64,000 nucleotides of DNA. It comes from Elysia crispata (lineage: Eukaryota; Mollusca; Gastropoda; Plakobranchidae). The stretch lies in contig JAWDGP010006457.1 in assembly GCA_033675545.1 (NCBI GenBank), forward strand, positions 145,001 through 209,000, read 5' to 3'. The notes beneath the pieces are model-generated. The model worked only from the letters and a program-made list of their open reading frames with translations, was not told where the DNA came from and made no database searches. Numbering within the stretch: position 1 is the stretch's first letter; every line of letters begins with the position of its first letter. The position numbers were made by a program, and so were the translations under genes. Of the stretch, positions 42,601-54,992 are shown piece after piece.

Positions 42601-44616
42601 TTTCATTTCTTTGCCAGCCTTAACACTTACGGGTACAAATAACTGATATTATTAACCAAGGCCTTTTTTTGTACATGTATTTCTCAATTTTTTTCCCCTT
42701 CACAAGTTTTAAATTGAATCACTGGTTTAGTGAATTGATCTGTGTCATCCCATCAAACAAATGAACACATCTTCCTTTCCCTGTATTCCCTCACCTCTTG
42801 ATTTTTTTGCATGAGGTGTTTGGAATGACAAACTTCCAGCTATTAATTTTAGATTATTGTGTTAAAAGTGCATTCCTAATTTGCTTTTGGCTTTCTGGCC
42901 AAAACTAAATTATGGAGACAGAAGTTTGGTCTCAGTTATGTCCAGGAAAGTACTTATGTTCTTTCATGTATGACTAACTTCTATTAGAAATTGGAATGTT
43001 AATATACAGTGCCTCTACAGTTGTGCCTCTTGAATCCACTATTCAATGTGTCAGCTTTGTGTTTAAGCGTTTATCATTTCCTCTCCACTTGATTGAATGG
43101 ATCATATTCTACTATCAATTCTATGACTTTTGTCTCTCCTTTTTGTTAATCCAATTATACTCTGTTGAGCTTTCATAATGTTCAAGCATGTTAGCTATGC
43201 ATCACATTTTTTATTCTTTAGCAAAAATCCTTCCATTTCAAACTATTATGCACAGTTATCTCCTCAGATTAACACATCAACTTTGTTTACTTTCTTTTTC
43301 AATTTTGGAAGAGTTTCAACATGAAAGATTTCCACTGGAGGGGAAAAAAAAAACGTCCTGCTTTGTCAATTAAGACCATTCAGAAATTTCCTCTCCTCCT
43401 CTCCTTTTACTCATCTTAAAAAATCTTGTTATGGTCTGTGTTGAATTTTGTTGAAATTGATTTTACATCAGCAACACCTATCACCTTTCTGTTGGTTACT
43501 GTGTGCAGGCTGTGATATAATATGTAATTAGTTTAATAAGTTTGCATTTTTGCGTTTGTTGGCACCACAAACCTCTTACTTGTGGTGATCAAAACTTTAG
43601 AAAAGGACCATTTTTCTCATTGTTTACTCGACACAAAAGTCAAAATGTATACGTATACCTGATCTGTTACTTAAACTGAGGAAATGTCTATTGGTTTGTT
43701 GTTGTTTTTTTGTTGTTTTTTTAATAATTCATGGTTAATTCTGATTAATACCTATTAAGGCTTGAAAAACTGTATTATGCTTTTGAAATTTGAGTTCTTC
43801 CCTTTATTTGAAAACAGCTTTTAGATTTTTCTATTTGTGAACTATAAGCTCTAGACATTTATTTCGATTTTGAAGCCGTAATGAAAGAAGCAATTGTCAA
43901 AAAATCTCAAGTCAAGCTATTAGTTTTGTTGAGCACAGTGAAGTTTGTTTTATACACTGTATGATTAAATTTACAATTGGCACTTGTGTGCTTCTCAGTA
44001 AATGACAGTATTAAATTTGATGTCTCAAATTCACAATGTTTACTTGCGCTAGAGCGGGCTTTTGATTCAAAATTCACAGCTTGTTAACTCCCCTGCAATC
44101 ATAATCATTGATGTCAAGCCATCAGTTGATACTTTTTTCCTCTATATTTTTCATCTCTTGATTTACACATAGGCCTAACATTAAAATTTAAGGAAGTAAA
44201 TTATGTATGAAAGTATGTATTCTTATATCTGTGTTTGTGCAAATGAAGACAAACCAAGACTGTTCCCATCCTTGCAATATATAAATGAAATTTAACTAAG
44301 GATAAATTCAAAGCTGTAATATATTGAATTAGATCAGATATGCAATGCAGTCCATGTTGTAGCAAGGAGCACATTAGTTGATGTGGCCATCCTTTATCTG
44401 CTAAAATCTTTTTGTACATTCTGAATCCTTTCAAAAGTTCTTTCAATGTTTTATGTGTTTGCTTAAATTATTATATACCATAAGACATATGTGTTTGTTT
44501 TTTTAAAGAATTAGGATTTTTGCTGAAAATTTAAAACAAATGAAATCTAATTAAGAAAAAAATAGGAAAAAGATAAATTTTGGTTACCTTTTTTTCATGA
44601 TGATGACGATTATGAC

Positions 44617-44676
<60 letters not shown>

Positions 44677-44722
44677 TAGAAGAAGAAGAAGAAGAAGAAG
44701 AAGATGAAAAAGAAGAAATATG

Positions 44723-44776
<54 letters not shown>

Positions 44777-45825
44777 GCAATGCTAACACATTTAATGACC
44801 CTTTAATGTTATAAACTGCAAGTACATGAAGCTAGTTTAAGTAAAATTCATATTTCTCCTGAACATAAAAGAAGAACTTTGCATAAACAAATACATGAAA
44901 ACATCCCAAGCATACACAGGTTAATGTCTGTCAAAAAGAGGATGGAAGACAAGTGAAACAAAGGGGCAATAGATGCCGTCAACTAAAAGGATAGAAGTTA
45001 ATCATGGAAGTAAAAGTTTTGGAAAAAAGCATTTAGATATTGGATGAAAAATTTTAATAAACCCTTCATAAAGAAAAGGCTGTAATGATTTGCCAATTCT
45101 TCTCTTAAGAGACAAACTAAGATTGAAGTGGAACACCGTATGTATGATGATGAAAGAAAATGTTTTAAACTTATGACAAGCAATTTATAAACCTACTCTC
45201 ATTAAACTCTTAACTATTTGGGTAAAATTTAATTACTTTCAGTAGATGAATAAGGAAAGGGCAAATTTTTTTTGTGTTTATGCCCTGAAAGAGTTGTACC
45301 CAAAGAAAAATTTTTCTTCAAAATATTTTATTGGACCTGAGCCTAAGAAAAGTCTCAGTAATATTTTTGTAAAACAGAAATAATAATTTTAATTTCTTCC
45401 TGTTATCACTAGGAACCATCCGCTACATTGGGCAGGCTGATTTCGCTGAGGGAACCTGGTTGGGTGTTGAGCTACGCAAGCCTAAGGGCAAGAATGATGG
45501 AAGTGTAGGTGGCCGGCGTTACTTTTCCTGCCCTCCTGACTGTGGTCTGATGGTGAAACCAAGCCGTGTCACAGTGAGAGGCATCAACGGTGCCAGGATA
45601 CTCGCTGAGCAGACAGCCCACCTAGCAATTGCTCAGAACATTGCCCGTGCTACAGGTGGCAGCAATAGCAGCATTAATAGAGAAAGCACTGGTCATGAAC
45701 TTGTTACAAATGACATTCATAATGGAAATAGAAATGGACATTCTCAAAATCTTCACAGATCTTCATGGAGCAGGTCCAGCAGTCGAGAAGGCTCTGTGAA
45801 TAATGGGGACAATTTAGGTCACTAA
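22656..45825 (+). CDS. CLIP4: CLIP4-like protein: ankyrin repeats plus three CAP-Gly domains (12 coding exons)
   Basis: Exons: 22656-22708, 34042-34354, 35536-35791, 36076-36219, 36452-36651, 37563-37698, 38427-38564, 38981-39097, 39843-39966, 40465-40559, 41363-41485 and 45413-45825. Every junction is GT/AG and phase-consistent; the sum is 704 codons with the stop (703 aa, against about 705 in human CLIP4). Layout: Cys-containing N-terminal region (about 19-122), ankyrin repeats (about 123-260), CAP-Gly 1 (about 304-381), CAP-Gly 2 (about 426-494), CAP-Gly 3 (about 551-630), then a Ser/Asn-rich tail. Each CAP-Gly carries the GKN[ND]GSV signature that binds EEY/F tails of tubulin and EB proteins. 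Three CAP-Gly domains favour CLIP4 over the two-domain CLIP3. Family members act at microtubules and Golgi/recycling membranes. If the first exon were non-coding, translation could begin at the ATG at 34043. Confidence 0.92.
22928..23044. repeat. Poly-C/poly-T tract followed by (CT)n microsatellite
   Basis: A run of Cs (22935-22948) and Ts (22949-22960) leads into a CT array with CTAT units at its end. It starts about 230 bases inside CLIP4-like intron 1. Confidence 0.96.
26517..26683. repeat. Poly-G, (GA)n and (GAT)n compound microsatellite
   Basis: About 15 Gs, then GA repeats with scattered CAGA and a CACACA patch, ending in four GAT units. Confidence 0.97.
27608..28276. repeat. Large compound trinucleotide array (CTA, CCACTA, CTG)
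   Basis: About 670 bases alternating between CTA blocks, hexanucleotide CCACTA blocks and CTG-rich blocks. The long frames through it encode only Tyr/His, Leu, Thr, Ser or Val homopolymers and are not genes. Confidence 0.97.
29674..29783 (+). CDS. CLIP4: CLIP4-like alternative first coding exon, form B
   Basis: An ATG opens 36 codons (starting [13 protein letters not shown]) plus AA, ending at a strong donor, GTAAGAT. It has the same phase 2 and the same terminal AA as form A, so splicing to 34042 gives the same Lys-Met junction and a product of about 722 aa. The preceding 1 kb is less AT-rich than most of the intron, consistent with a second promoter. Inference from sequence only. Confidence 0.5.
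30349..30543 (+). CDS. Short ORF with signal-peptide-like start, uncertain
   Basis: A 64-codon ORF begins [18 protein letters not shown], with a hydrophobic core and an AxAC-like cleavage region, then a polar Asn/Ser-rich tail. A good acceptor-like site (ttttctttcag) ends at 30316, just upstream. It lies inside CLIP4-like intron 1. No family is recognised and it may be chance. Confidence 0.2.
   Translation: MGYFSLLYLLASVFAIACNQSNYFSNEETGQLITGQNNLIINSSISKLHNRVYYANDLSLISQP
32571..33100 (+). pseudogene. Degenerate LINE reverse-transcriptase C-terminal fragment
   Basis: Broken plus-strand frames read [13 protein letters not shown]...LTKMTSTWK near 32600-32690, then KKITAFEMK near 32730-32755, then [10 protein letters not shown] near 32910-32940, ending in an AGA/GAA-rich tail near 33065-33085. 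This order matches the end of many animal non-LTR retrotransposon ORF2 proteins. Several stops and frame changes show that it is dead. The upstream RT core is absent (5' truncation), typical of LINE insertions. Confidence 0.7.
33652..33690. repeat. (AT)n microsatellite
   Basis: TA dinucleotide array ending in TTTATTTATATA, within CLIP4-like intron 1. Confidence 0.95.
34042..34354 (+). CDS. CLIP4: CLIP4-like exon 2: conserved N-terminal region
   Basis: Begins with A then ATG, so it could host an internal translation start. Its second half ([10 protein letters not shown], then [18 protein letters not shown]) matches the conserved region just before the ankyrin repeats in CLIP3/CLIP4. A Cys-rich patch ([10 protein letters not shown]...GCLGC) is visible; metal binding is possible but unproven. 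Ends at GAA|GTAAGA, phase 0. Confidence 0.88.
34397..34470. repeat. (TA)n/(TATG)n microsatellite
   Basis: TA and TATG repeats starting about 40 bases after the exon 2 donor of the CLIP4-like gene. Confidence 0.93.
35536..36219 (+). CDS. CLIP4: CLIP4-like exons 3-4: ankyrin repeats
   Basis: Exons 35536-35791 and 36076-36219 encode [25 protein letters not shown] and [20 protein letters not shown], which are ankyrin-repeat TALHxAA helices. The split codon G|AC (Asp) joins them across a 284-base intron. These repeats mediate protein contacts in the CLIP3/4 family. Confidence 0.93.
36452..38564 (+). CDS. CLIP4: CLIP4-like exons 5-7: linker and CAP-Gly domain 1
   Basis: Exon 36452-36651 holds a proline-rich linker ([10 protein letters not shown]) and the first CAP-Gly strand ([11 protein letters not shown]). 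Exon 37563-37698 carries the core, with WAGVELDEP and GKNNGSV. Exon 38427-38564 finishes it with [12 protein letters not shown] and starts the inter-domain linker. Phases at the joins are 0 and 1. Confidence 0.93.
38981..39966 (+). CDS. CLIP4: CLIP4-like exons 8-9: CAP-Gly domain 2
   Basis: Exons 38981-39097 and 39843-39966 encode [18 protein letters not shown] and then [17 protein letters not shown] through [11 protein letters not shown]. The intron falls in the glycine codon after QFAP. Confidence 0.94.
40465..41485 (+). CDS. CLIP4: CLIP4-like exons 10-11: Ser/Thr/Pro-rich linker
   Basis: Exons 40465-40559 and 41363-41485 encode a low-complexity, basic linker ([17 protein letters not shown]) and then [12 protein letters not shown], the opening strand of CAP-Gly 3. 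Ser/Thr-Pro sites make regulation by phosphorylation plausible, as in other CLIP linkers; this is inference. Confidence 0.87.
44617..44776. repeat. (AAT)n - (GAA)n - (AAT)n compound microsatellite
   Basis: Two AAT/ATA arrays flank a GAA-rich block (44677-44717), in the last CLIP4-like intron. Confidence 0.97.
45413..45825 (+). CDS. CLIP4: CLIP4-like last exon: CAP-Gly domain 3 and tail
   Basis: Encodes [35 protein letters not shown] and the [13 protein letters not shown] end that is diagnostic of the third CLIP4 CAP-Gly, then a roughly 55-residue Asn/Ser/Arg-rich tail to a TAA at 45823-45825. It is preceded by a 3.9-kb intron containing the 44617-44776 AAT array. Confidence 0.94.
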
Positions 45826-48800
45826 CCAAAGTTCATACAAATACTGAAAAGACCATTAAGCTTCATCAATTATATATGGATGACTGAAGAAAGACAAGGG
45901 CATTATTTTCTGGGTTGGTCATCAGTGTAGTTGGGAATGTATCTTCAGAAGAATTTTTTATTACATATGTTTGGTAGTAAAATATGCACACTTAAGTAGA
46001 CATACAATACAAAGAGAAGTTGACATTATTTGGTGAATAATAAAAGAAACTAAAGGAAAATATTCAAAACTACCCTAAAAAACTGAAAGAATGTCCTCTG
46101 TTAATATATGCGCTGAATATTTTCCTGTAACTGCTCCTTTGATAGAGTGTGTTCTAGTCGTATCTTATTTATGGATTAGCACGAGGATCTGAAAAATGTT
46201 TTTTGTTTTCCCTGAAAGCTTTTGACCTTTTTTATGCATAAGTGTAATAACCCCTAAATGTTATGCATACTTTATTGTCTTGTAAAAAAGATAATTGAGT
46301 GATACTGAGAGATATTAGGACCCATAAACATCTACTACCAATATTGCAGCGGGCAGCCCTTAGCCTCAAGCTGGCTACTTTCACAACTTGCCTTTCAATG
46401 TAATACAAGGCAAAATCACATCAACAATTAAAAAAAATTTTTTTTTTACTTCTATTTGCAGGCACAACTGATAATTTTTTTTCTTAATCAAACAAGAACC
46501 ATTTATTTAAACCTATAAGATCGTTATTTCAATCTTTTGCTAGCTACATGGATAGGTGTCTTTTCCCTGGATTATCCGATCCCCAGCAATGCTCCAGAAC
46601 TAACTGTTTGATCATAGACTGGACCATCTGTTTTTTTTCCAGGTGAAAAAAAAAAAGAGAACAGAACAGAAGCAAAACAATGGAAGGCAACGAGTTTGAG
46701 TGTGGTTTAAAAAATCTAAAGTCTCATCGTGTCATATCAGATTTAGAGTAAATAACTTAAGTGAATAATCACTTCGCCTAGCATTGTACTGGTCTATTTG
46801 CTTCGAAAACACTTTGAGTTTAGAGGGAGATCACTGTTTTAAGTGATGTTTGTTGGTTTTTATGTGTACCTTGTACATCATTTGTTTCTGCATGCATGTT
46901 ACTTACAATTTTTGAAAGATTGACAATGGGCATGGGAATGGATGGGCACTCACAAAGACATGAATTTTACCTGTAGAGACCCTGTTTTCAAGGGAATACT
47001 CACTAGCTTACAGTTAGTTCCCTTTATTGAACTTTATATAAGGAAAGACAGATATACCCAATATGAAGAATTTGTTTGGAGCTAGGTGAATATAATTCTC
47101 ATATATTTATTGTAATGGTTATGAAAAAGTTATATTTGAAAGTTAATGTGTTGGAATTTGATCGAAATATTAGGTGAAGTTGACTTCAAGGCATGGATTT
47201 TTATGTACGGCTTACATGTTTAGATAATTTTAAGATCTCTTGCTTTGTTGTTACAAGATACTAGTATCAGTTCATCCAAATCTGTTATTTATGTCAATAC
47301 TATATTCTGCTTTGAATTCATATGAGAAATTCTAATTCATTTAGTTTCAAGGATTAAATATCATTTAATAAGCAGGTTACATTTGATATTGGTCACAGTT
47401 TTACCTAAAAATTTATGCAATGGTATTGCACTTTCGATATATGTATTTTGCACTTTTGTGTGGCTACATACACTTGGAATCTTTTACTCTGATTAATAAT
47501 ATTTTTTGTGTTGTTTTTTTTTTATGAAGTAATGCATGATAGTTTATCTCCTACCAATCACAAAAAAAATGTCGTATCAAAACGGAAATTCAATGGATGT
47601 TGAAAATGAATATATCACTTTTCGCAAAGAATGTTCAATTAGGACTCTTCATGCAGAAAGTGCTCAAAGTTGTCTTTAAGCTCTCTCTGTTAGTAGTGCT
47701 CGAATTGTATTAAAAATGAAGTTTATAGATGTATTGTGTGTCAAAATGTTTAAAATGAGTTTGCTTTAAGTGTTAACAATGCTGAAAAGGAATATCTTAT
47801 AATTTTTACCTTGACTGTGTTCAAGAAGCAAGATATTGGAGAAATAGGTTATGGATATCCAATATAGGTTAATGTATTATATGCAGCTTTTCTCTTTTGT
47901 TAGGGAAGAGAATTTTCCGTAAATTGACGGAATTCCGATATTTTGGAAATTCACGTGATCCTCCATAAATCATGTCCTTGTGCTAGACTGAATCTTTTAT
48001 CCGTATGGTTGAATGTCTATAAAATTTTATGGAAAAAGAAATGGTGAAAATATAATTCTACGACCATTACAATATTTTTGTGTTATCATGTATCAACCTG
48101 TGCGAAAGTATAAAATAGGCGGTATAATATACCGACACTGTGTGATTTTTATTATTCTTATTTATATTTTAATTCCAATATCGAGATTTGCATCGTAGTT
48201 GAAACCATCCAAAATACTGATGCCCTCGAGTTGTTTACTTGTTCCCTTCATTTTTCAAAACCAGAACTTGCTATTATTTCCAACAAAGAATTATTTTTAT
48301 TTCTTCATCTGATAATAATTGATATGACTCGACAATTTTTTTTCAGTCAAGATACATTACCTATATCAAGTAGATTATTAAGATCATCGGAAAATCCTAA
48401 GTAGAGCTAGATTTAGAGTAAATCTAGATCTTATTATCGAAATCGGCCATGACATGACATGAGAATATAGTAAGTGATTTTCATTTCAAAGTAGATAATT
48501 ATAAATCAAGATCCAGATCTAAATGTCTGATTGTTATTTTTTGTTTCACATGGCCAGGTGGAACCTAGTAAGAAGTTTTAGACCTAAACAATATTGATCA
48601 TGTTCAACTCAAATGTCTTAAGAAAAGATAAAGATAAGGAGAGCAGTTCTCAATATGTAAGCTACAATATAGGCCTTTATGTGTACTGCGACGAATAAAA
48701 CTTTATGGTGCTCAACTGATTCAGTAAAATACAGAGAGCAGTAAATTTGGAGAAACAGCTGTAAATGGGCTACAGGTCATTCAACCTCATAATTGAGCAC

Positions 48801-49700
48801 AGAAAAAAAAATGCTTCTCAATCATGTTTGCAATCACATTTGTTTAATTGAAAGGTGGGGGGAGGGGGGACGTTTAATGCTCCTGCCAAGGTTATTCGCA
48901 TTGACCAATTTAAAAAAGTTCAGTAAAAAAAATTGTGTCCAGTATTTATTATCTTCTTTTCATTTAAATAAAACTCATGTGCTTTTGTCTGTAACTTTTG
49001 AGGAACATGTAAAAAGTAATTGATATTTTATTGCTTGTTCTCAAACATTATTTTTAAAATTGATTCAACAAAATAGATTCTATGCTGCTGCAGTTTTAAA
49101 ATACATACTGCTGAAATATTAATCATTTTATGATTTTAAAAAAAAATGTGTGTCTTTTTCATCCAAATTTTATCACGTATGCTCAACGACCCACAAATGG
49201 TTCAATTTTCATGTCCTTATTATTGCCCTGAAAGGAAATACATTTATTCATTCTTTCTCTTGTCACTTTGCTTTGTTCATTAGTTTGAATATATTAGACT
49301 GCATGATGAGGATTGTTTTTTTTCTTCTTGGGCTGCTTGGACATGAGACTGATTTTTGCATTTCTTCAGTCATCTTTTGTATAATATTTCAGACTTTTTA
49401 GTCTTTATAGGTTACTACTCAATCTGCTTATGCCAAGGTTTCTTTTAATTCCATGCTCACTCCTTACTTTTGCAATTTTTGCACTATGGCTTCATTGCCA
49501 TACTTTACTAGTCAACCATTATGACTTTTGTTCAGCTTGTGTAATATTGTAGCAATAACTAAAATAATACATTTTTTCAGTTTCTTGTCCAAATTAAAAA
49601 AATATCAAATATTGGCCTTGTCCATATAACATTGCATCGAATATTATGATTATCATCAATAAAGTTTGTAAATGAAATCAGCAAGAAACTTTCCAAATAG
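45826..49700 (+). other. Probable CLIP4-like 3' UTR and downstream flank
   Basis: No recognisable coding. AATAAA signals on the plus strand include 46039-46044 and 49658-49663. The true transcript end cannot be fixed without RNA data. Confidence 0.4.
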
Positions 49701-49769
49701 GATTTGTGAGGAAGATTTGAAATTAAATCTTTGTTTTTTTTTCCCCTATGCCTTCATCCCTAACTAGTA

Positions 49770-50260
49770 CTAACTAGTGAACCTATCTAGACAATCTCCT
49801 GGGGTAGGGAGACCAACTATGGCTCACAGAGGGGCTATTGAAAGGTGTGCCCTAAGGGTACATGGTGGTAGTCCTGAACTACCATGGTACCAAGTAGAAC
49901 AGGTCAGGATGGGCCGAAAGATCCACAGTGGTCCGCAGAGGAATGAAAATCTCTGCAGATCTCCAATCCCCACCTAGTTCAACACCTGCGCCACTTTAAG
50001 CAAATGGCCAGCATTTGGAAGTTTTGATTATTACGACACTTCAAATAAAGAAGTTTTCTAAGATGCATGGCTCGAACACAAGATCAATTCAGTGGGAACT
50101 ATGTAGACATAGCTGGACAGTTCAAGTCTCATCCATTGCAGAACATGTACCAATGCGCATGCAGCTCAGACCATTGTGCCTTCGTCAAACATCTTTGATC
50201 TTTGGATCATGCAGTTATTTGATCCTTATAAAATTGCATTTTGAACATGTCTATCACTAG
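49770..50260. other. Less AT-rich patch of unknown origin
   Basis: By eye this segment is richer in G and C than the DNA on both sides. It holds an imperfect inverted repeat near 49857-49892 (GGTACATGG...CCATGGTACC). Possible remnant of a mobile element; not identified. Confidence 0.3.
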
Positions 50261-50539
50261 AATGTGGGATTGTTTTAAGATGAATGTCATGAATATTAAA
50301 AATGATTCTCTAGAGGTATTAACGTTCTGAACACATCCTTTTCTTCATAACCTGATTATCTCTTTTTTGAGAATGAATGAATCTTACAAAAAGTTTGACT
50401 TTAGCAGATTCATGCTTTCACTCATTCCTCGGATGACAATGTTACATGAGTCTGATTATAAATGAACTTACTCATTCCAGCAACTGTGACTGTAGTTGAA
50501 AAGTCTTATGATATTCTGTGTCATATATTTCTATCATGT

Positions 50540-51110
50540 ACCTTTCTGAGCATGGTAAGTACCTTAGACCTCAGTCTAAGGTTCCATGACACATCGTCTT
50601 TGATAGTGTTGGGATAAAATACTCCTTTTTATAATTGCCAAGAGGTATTATTGAGGACTACCAGGAGTTTTAATATCACACGGATAAAATCATTGGTCTT
50701 TCAAGAAGTACTAAGTACACGCCTGTAGCCTTTCCTCTTGAATGTCTGGACTCTCTTAATAGTCTCTACCGTCATATCCCAGCTCTTGAAACAACCTACA
50801 GTGCAGTTTTAGCTTTGTTTTTAAATATTGTCCTTAGTCTTTGAAATCTTGTAAGGTTTTGCAATGACAGAAGATGCATTTTGCTATCCTGATATTGATT
50901 TCAGTAGTGGAGCTGCCGTCTTTGGCAAAAGTGATGTCAAGATATTTAAAAGTGTCCACCTCTTGCAATTATGTCAGCTCATGTAAGCCTGAGCAGGTTG
51001 CTCTCAAAATGATCATGATTTTCATTTTTTTTCTGATGTTCTCCATACCATAAGTTGATCTGCTGCATTATTTTGTTCAAATGAAATTGAGATCTTGCAA
51101 CTCTGTGACA
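50540..51110 (-). pseudogene. Degenerate LINE reverse-transcriptase C-terminal fragment
   Basis: On the minus strand, frames near 50970-50880 read QEVDTFKYLDITFAKDGSST then TEINIRIAKC, the conserved segment just after the RT core in many animal non-LTR retrotransposons. Further on, near 50760-50700, ETIKRVQTFKRKGYRRVL matches the following conserved segment. Stops and frame breaks show that it is inactive. It lies between the CLIP4-like gene and the acyl-CoA synthetase gene. Confidence 0.72.
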
Positions 51111-54100
51111 ACCATCAAATAAGTGAAAACTATTAAAGTAACCTTAGTTATTTATCCATATCCTCAATATATAAATATAATAAAGAAACAAGCATGATTT
51201 TTTTTCTCTTGATCTTATTGCAGGCATGTATACAAATATATGCTTTAAATACTTTTTAAGTTAAATTTAGCAGTTGTCTCAAATTACTTATATATATTTT
51301 TCCTTTTAGTTTTATTGGTTATGTTCTCTATGCTTCATCAAAAAGAAAAATTATTACCTATTTTCTTATGAGCACTGATAATATAATTTGACTAATATGG
51401 ACTATTTTCTTTGGCTTTTTTTGTAATATGATATAAACAAAATTTACTTTAAGATTGTTTCAAAAAGTATAGAATCAGTTTTAAACTCACCATCATCTTT
51501 ATAAACATGATAAAAATATTTTGACTTCTTCTTTTCAAACGTCTACTTTTATACAGATTTTATTTCTTTAAAAAAGGAAAAAAAAGAGCAGAGTTCATGA
51601 CTGCTCATTGCTCCTATTGCGTATATGTTTGAGTCTTCAAATTGATCAACTTATATTTATGAGACCTGTCAATATATGTTATGCTGACAAATTTGAAAGG
51701 ATTTACCTCTCCATGAATTCTTCTGATATCCGCCCACCTTTTTCATATGTATGCAATGAAATAAACCTGATATTGATGAAAATATCTGCTATTTGCTAAA
51801 TTTTATTTAACTCTCAATGTGTGTTAAGGATGGAGGGTTTCAAAGTTAAATAGCATTCTAAGAGTTAGATTTTCAGATGAAATTGTAGAAGTGAAAAATT
51901 AATGACTTTCCAAGTGAGGAGTTTGCAGCAACTTTTCTGCACAAAGAAGTTTGTCTCGCCTGAAATATGTATATTTATATTCTTTTTTCCTGCATCCTAA
52001 TATATTACTTAGGACTGAATTCTTTTCTGCTTTTCCAAATTTAGAAAATGCAGACAGTATTAAAATTGTAGAAAGCAAACTTGTTCAAGACATAAATAGC
52101 GCTTAATTGTGAAATTTATAAAGTCATTTGTAGCAAAAAATATTAAAGTATGAAAGGAGACATAAGCACGCTAAACATGAACCATGGATTTACAAAGCAA
52201 AGTGTATGTACATTAAACTTAAACTTATTTTTTTGTAAGTAACATCGTAACTAGCCCACACAATAGTTTAGTTTATATTTATTCACCCTTTTGTTCTGAT
52301 GGGATATTTTAACATTAATGTGCACTGATCAGGTGAGATGAAAAAACAAAATGTCATTTCAAAGCAAGGAAGAAAAATAATACTGGTAATCACAGTAAGA
52401 CATATTTTTATCAGATTTTTTTAAATGCTATAGGAGCATCCTAAAAGGGGAATTTTTTTCATACAAAGATTTGGCATTAGATTTTAACTGATATGAAATA
52501 ATTAGATTTTGTGAGAGCAATGCAAGAAACTAGTCAACATGAGTTCTTGAGCTGCAAAAAACATGAATTTGCAGGGTAAGAGCAATTTAAAAAAAAAATT
52601 AAAAGAGAATAATCCAGAAGAAGAGTAAAAAGACTGCTGCCTTTTTATTTTGTTTGGAAATTCTAGAATTCCTGAAAGGTACAGAAAAAGCAAAGATCTT
52701 TCTTATTTTGAGATCACTCATAGGCACTCACTCTTAATATGATGTAAATAAAATAAAGCTGAGTACTAGAAATTTCATTTATAATGCAAAAAAAAAAAAA
52801 TAAAAAAAAAAGAATAACAATTTTATCATCCCCAAATACTACATTTTATAAAATCATTGTGTGCTTCTTTTTGTTTTTTATCTCAAAGAAATAAAAACAA
52901 CATAAAATGAAACACAAACAACTCCTTAAGTCTTTACAGAATCACATGGAACAAAATGTTTGAAATGTAACTTAAAATATGTTGCGCTCTTATAGAATGT
53001 GAGTATTAATTGTCCTTGTAATCAAATAATCGGGCATGAAATAAGAAATTCACTGAATTAAATCAAAACAAATATGTTGATAAAAGATCAAATTTTTAAT
53101 AGCTAATATGCTTCTATTTGAGAATTATGTCATAAATTATTTAAACTCAAAAACAGAACATGATTTTGTGAGGGATGATGAAGGCCATACAGATTCTTTA
53201 AAACATTAAAAGTCAACATAGTTATTTAAAAATCTCTCTAGAGGTAAGTAAAAAGTAAACTTGCCCACTTAAATAAAAATGTAACTTTAATACACCTTTT
53301 AAATTTACTCATATAATATTAAAACTCCTGTTTTTTTCTCCAGGGGAGAAATTTATCATCTGATTTATGCACTTGAAAATGAAAGCAAGCTTTGTCAAAG
53401 ATTCATCTGTAATTGAATACCATTTGCACATCAGTTTTTTGTTTTTTTTTAAATAAAGCTCTGGTTTCATTTGTTCCTATTCAAATACAGACTCATAAAC
53501 TCTGAAATAAAAGTCTTTCAGGATATCCTTCCTAAAGATTGTTGTTGTATATTAGCAAGAGAGTGAAGTTTCTGATATTGCAGAGAATGTTAATCTACCT
53601 GCTTCAACAATATGAGATACCTTGCCTAAGGCACTTGCTAATCTTAGTTGTGTATTTGAGAATTTATTATGAGAGGACCAATTTCTAAAAGTCAATACTG
53701 GATGCAAATCAACAAGGAAACAGTGCCTTTGATTATCAAGGTTTATGTAAATTTCAAGGTTCTTTGATATAAATATCCCTTAAGTTTCTTGGAGAATCTT
53801 ATTTCTTTTCTATCAGGACTAGTACCGATTTATTTGAAAAACATTTGGGATCCTGGAAGCAGGCTACACAATCATGTTTGTCAAACAGATGTAACAAATT
53901 TTATAAACATTCTATTGTTTCATCTAAAATTTAATCACTGAACTTTTTATCCCTGTAATTGTCTTTCATCATAATTCATTGTAATATTTCCATGAGAATT
54001 TTACCATGATGAAATTGATTACAGGACAACTTTAAACACAAAAATTGTCAAGTTAAAATCTGAATTAAATCATTTTTTGTTTAATCATTTTCGTCGTAAA

Positions 54101-54992
54101 ATTTAATACATTAGGACAAAAGATTTCTTAAAGTTTTAAATTAATTTGATTTGTTTGATTCAGCAACCCCAGTTTAAAATTTAAATGATTTCAGGCCTTT
54201 GTCAGTTTTTGGGTCTCCATGAGGCTAGCCTCTATTAGGCAGAACAAAAATAATAGTGGTATTCATCCAAATCTCAAATGGTGGAGCCGAAGATTGAACA
54301 GATGTCCATGTAAAACTAGAGAGATAAGTAAATTTCAGGTCACTGATACACCAACAATTTTTTTCTTCTCTGGCCTGATTGAGTGAATATTTGTCTGTTC
54401 AGGCTTTGATTGAGTTGTGGTGACTGCATGATCTCTCTCACCAAGCAGTTTTGCAACAGATTACTTAATGCTTGCCTCAACCAGCAAGAAGTTCCAGCTC
54501 AAAGCTCAAGCCAATATGTACATGTAATTTAAAGTTACAATATAAGATATATTTCATAGCTTGCCCACTGGCACGAAGTTCAAATTTTTTATGGTGCCTT
54601 AAGCATCACCCCAAGCAATTTAGAAAACAACAAAAATGATTAAAATGCTGACTGTTGCATATTTTATAGAAGATTGCTCTTGGGCTTCTATCTATTTATC
54701 ATTGATAGGATTATCACAATATCAGGAACAGTTTTATCACAGCTTCACCAAAAAAAAAAATTTTTGTAATGCAGAAACTGCAAAGATAAATGATAAGTTA
54801 AAATAATCTTATTAATGAACAATACTATTTGAGTGGAAAGTGACATTGAAAAATTTGTTATATTATAATTGAACTTACTTTAAAACCTGTTTTAAAACTC
54901 AATTTTTAAAAAAATCTTTTCGCAAATGTCTTTGGGGTCTTAAAAGAATGTTAAGGTATAATTAAGAAACATGTACGATTTTCTTTTAAATT
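51111..54992. other. Intergenic AT-rich DNA, nothing recognised
   Basis: Lies downstream of both the CLIP4-like gene and the minus-strand synthetase gene, which converge here. Contains A-rich runs (for example near 52787-52812) and no recognisable coding. The lower part may include the 3' UTR of the minus-strand gene, but no clear poly(A) signal was found close to its stop. Confidence 0.45.
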
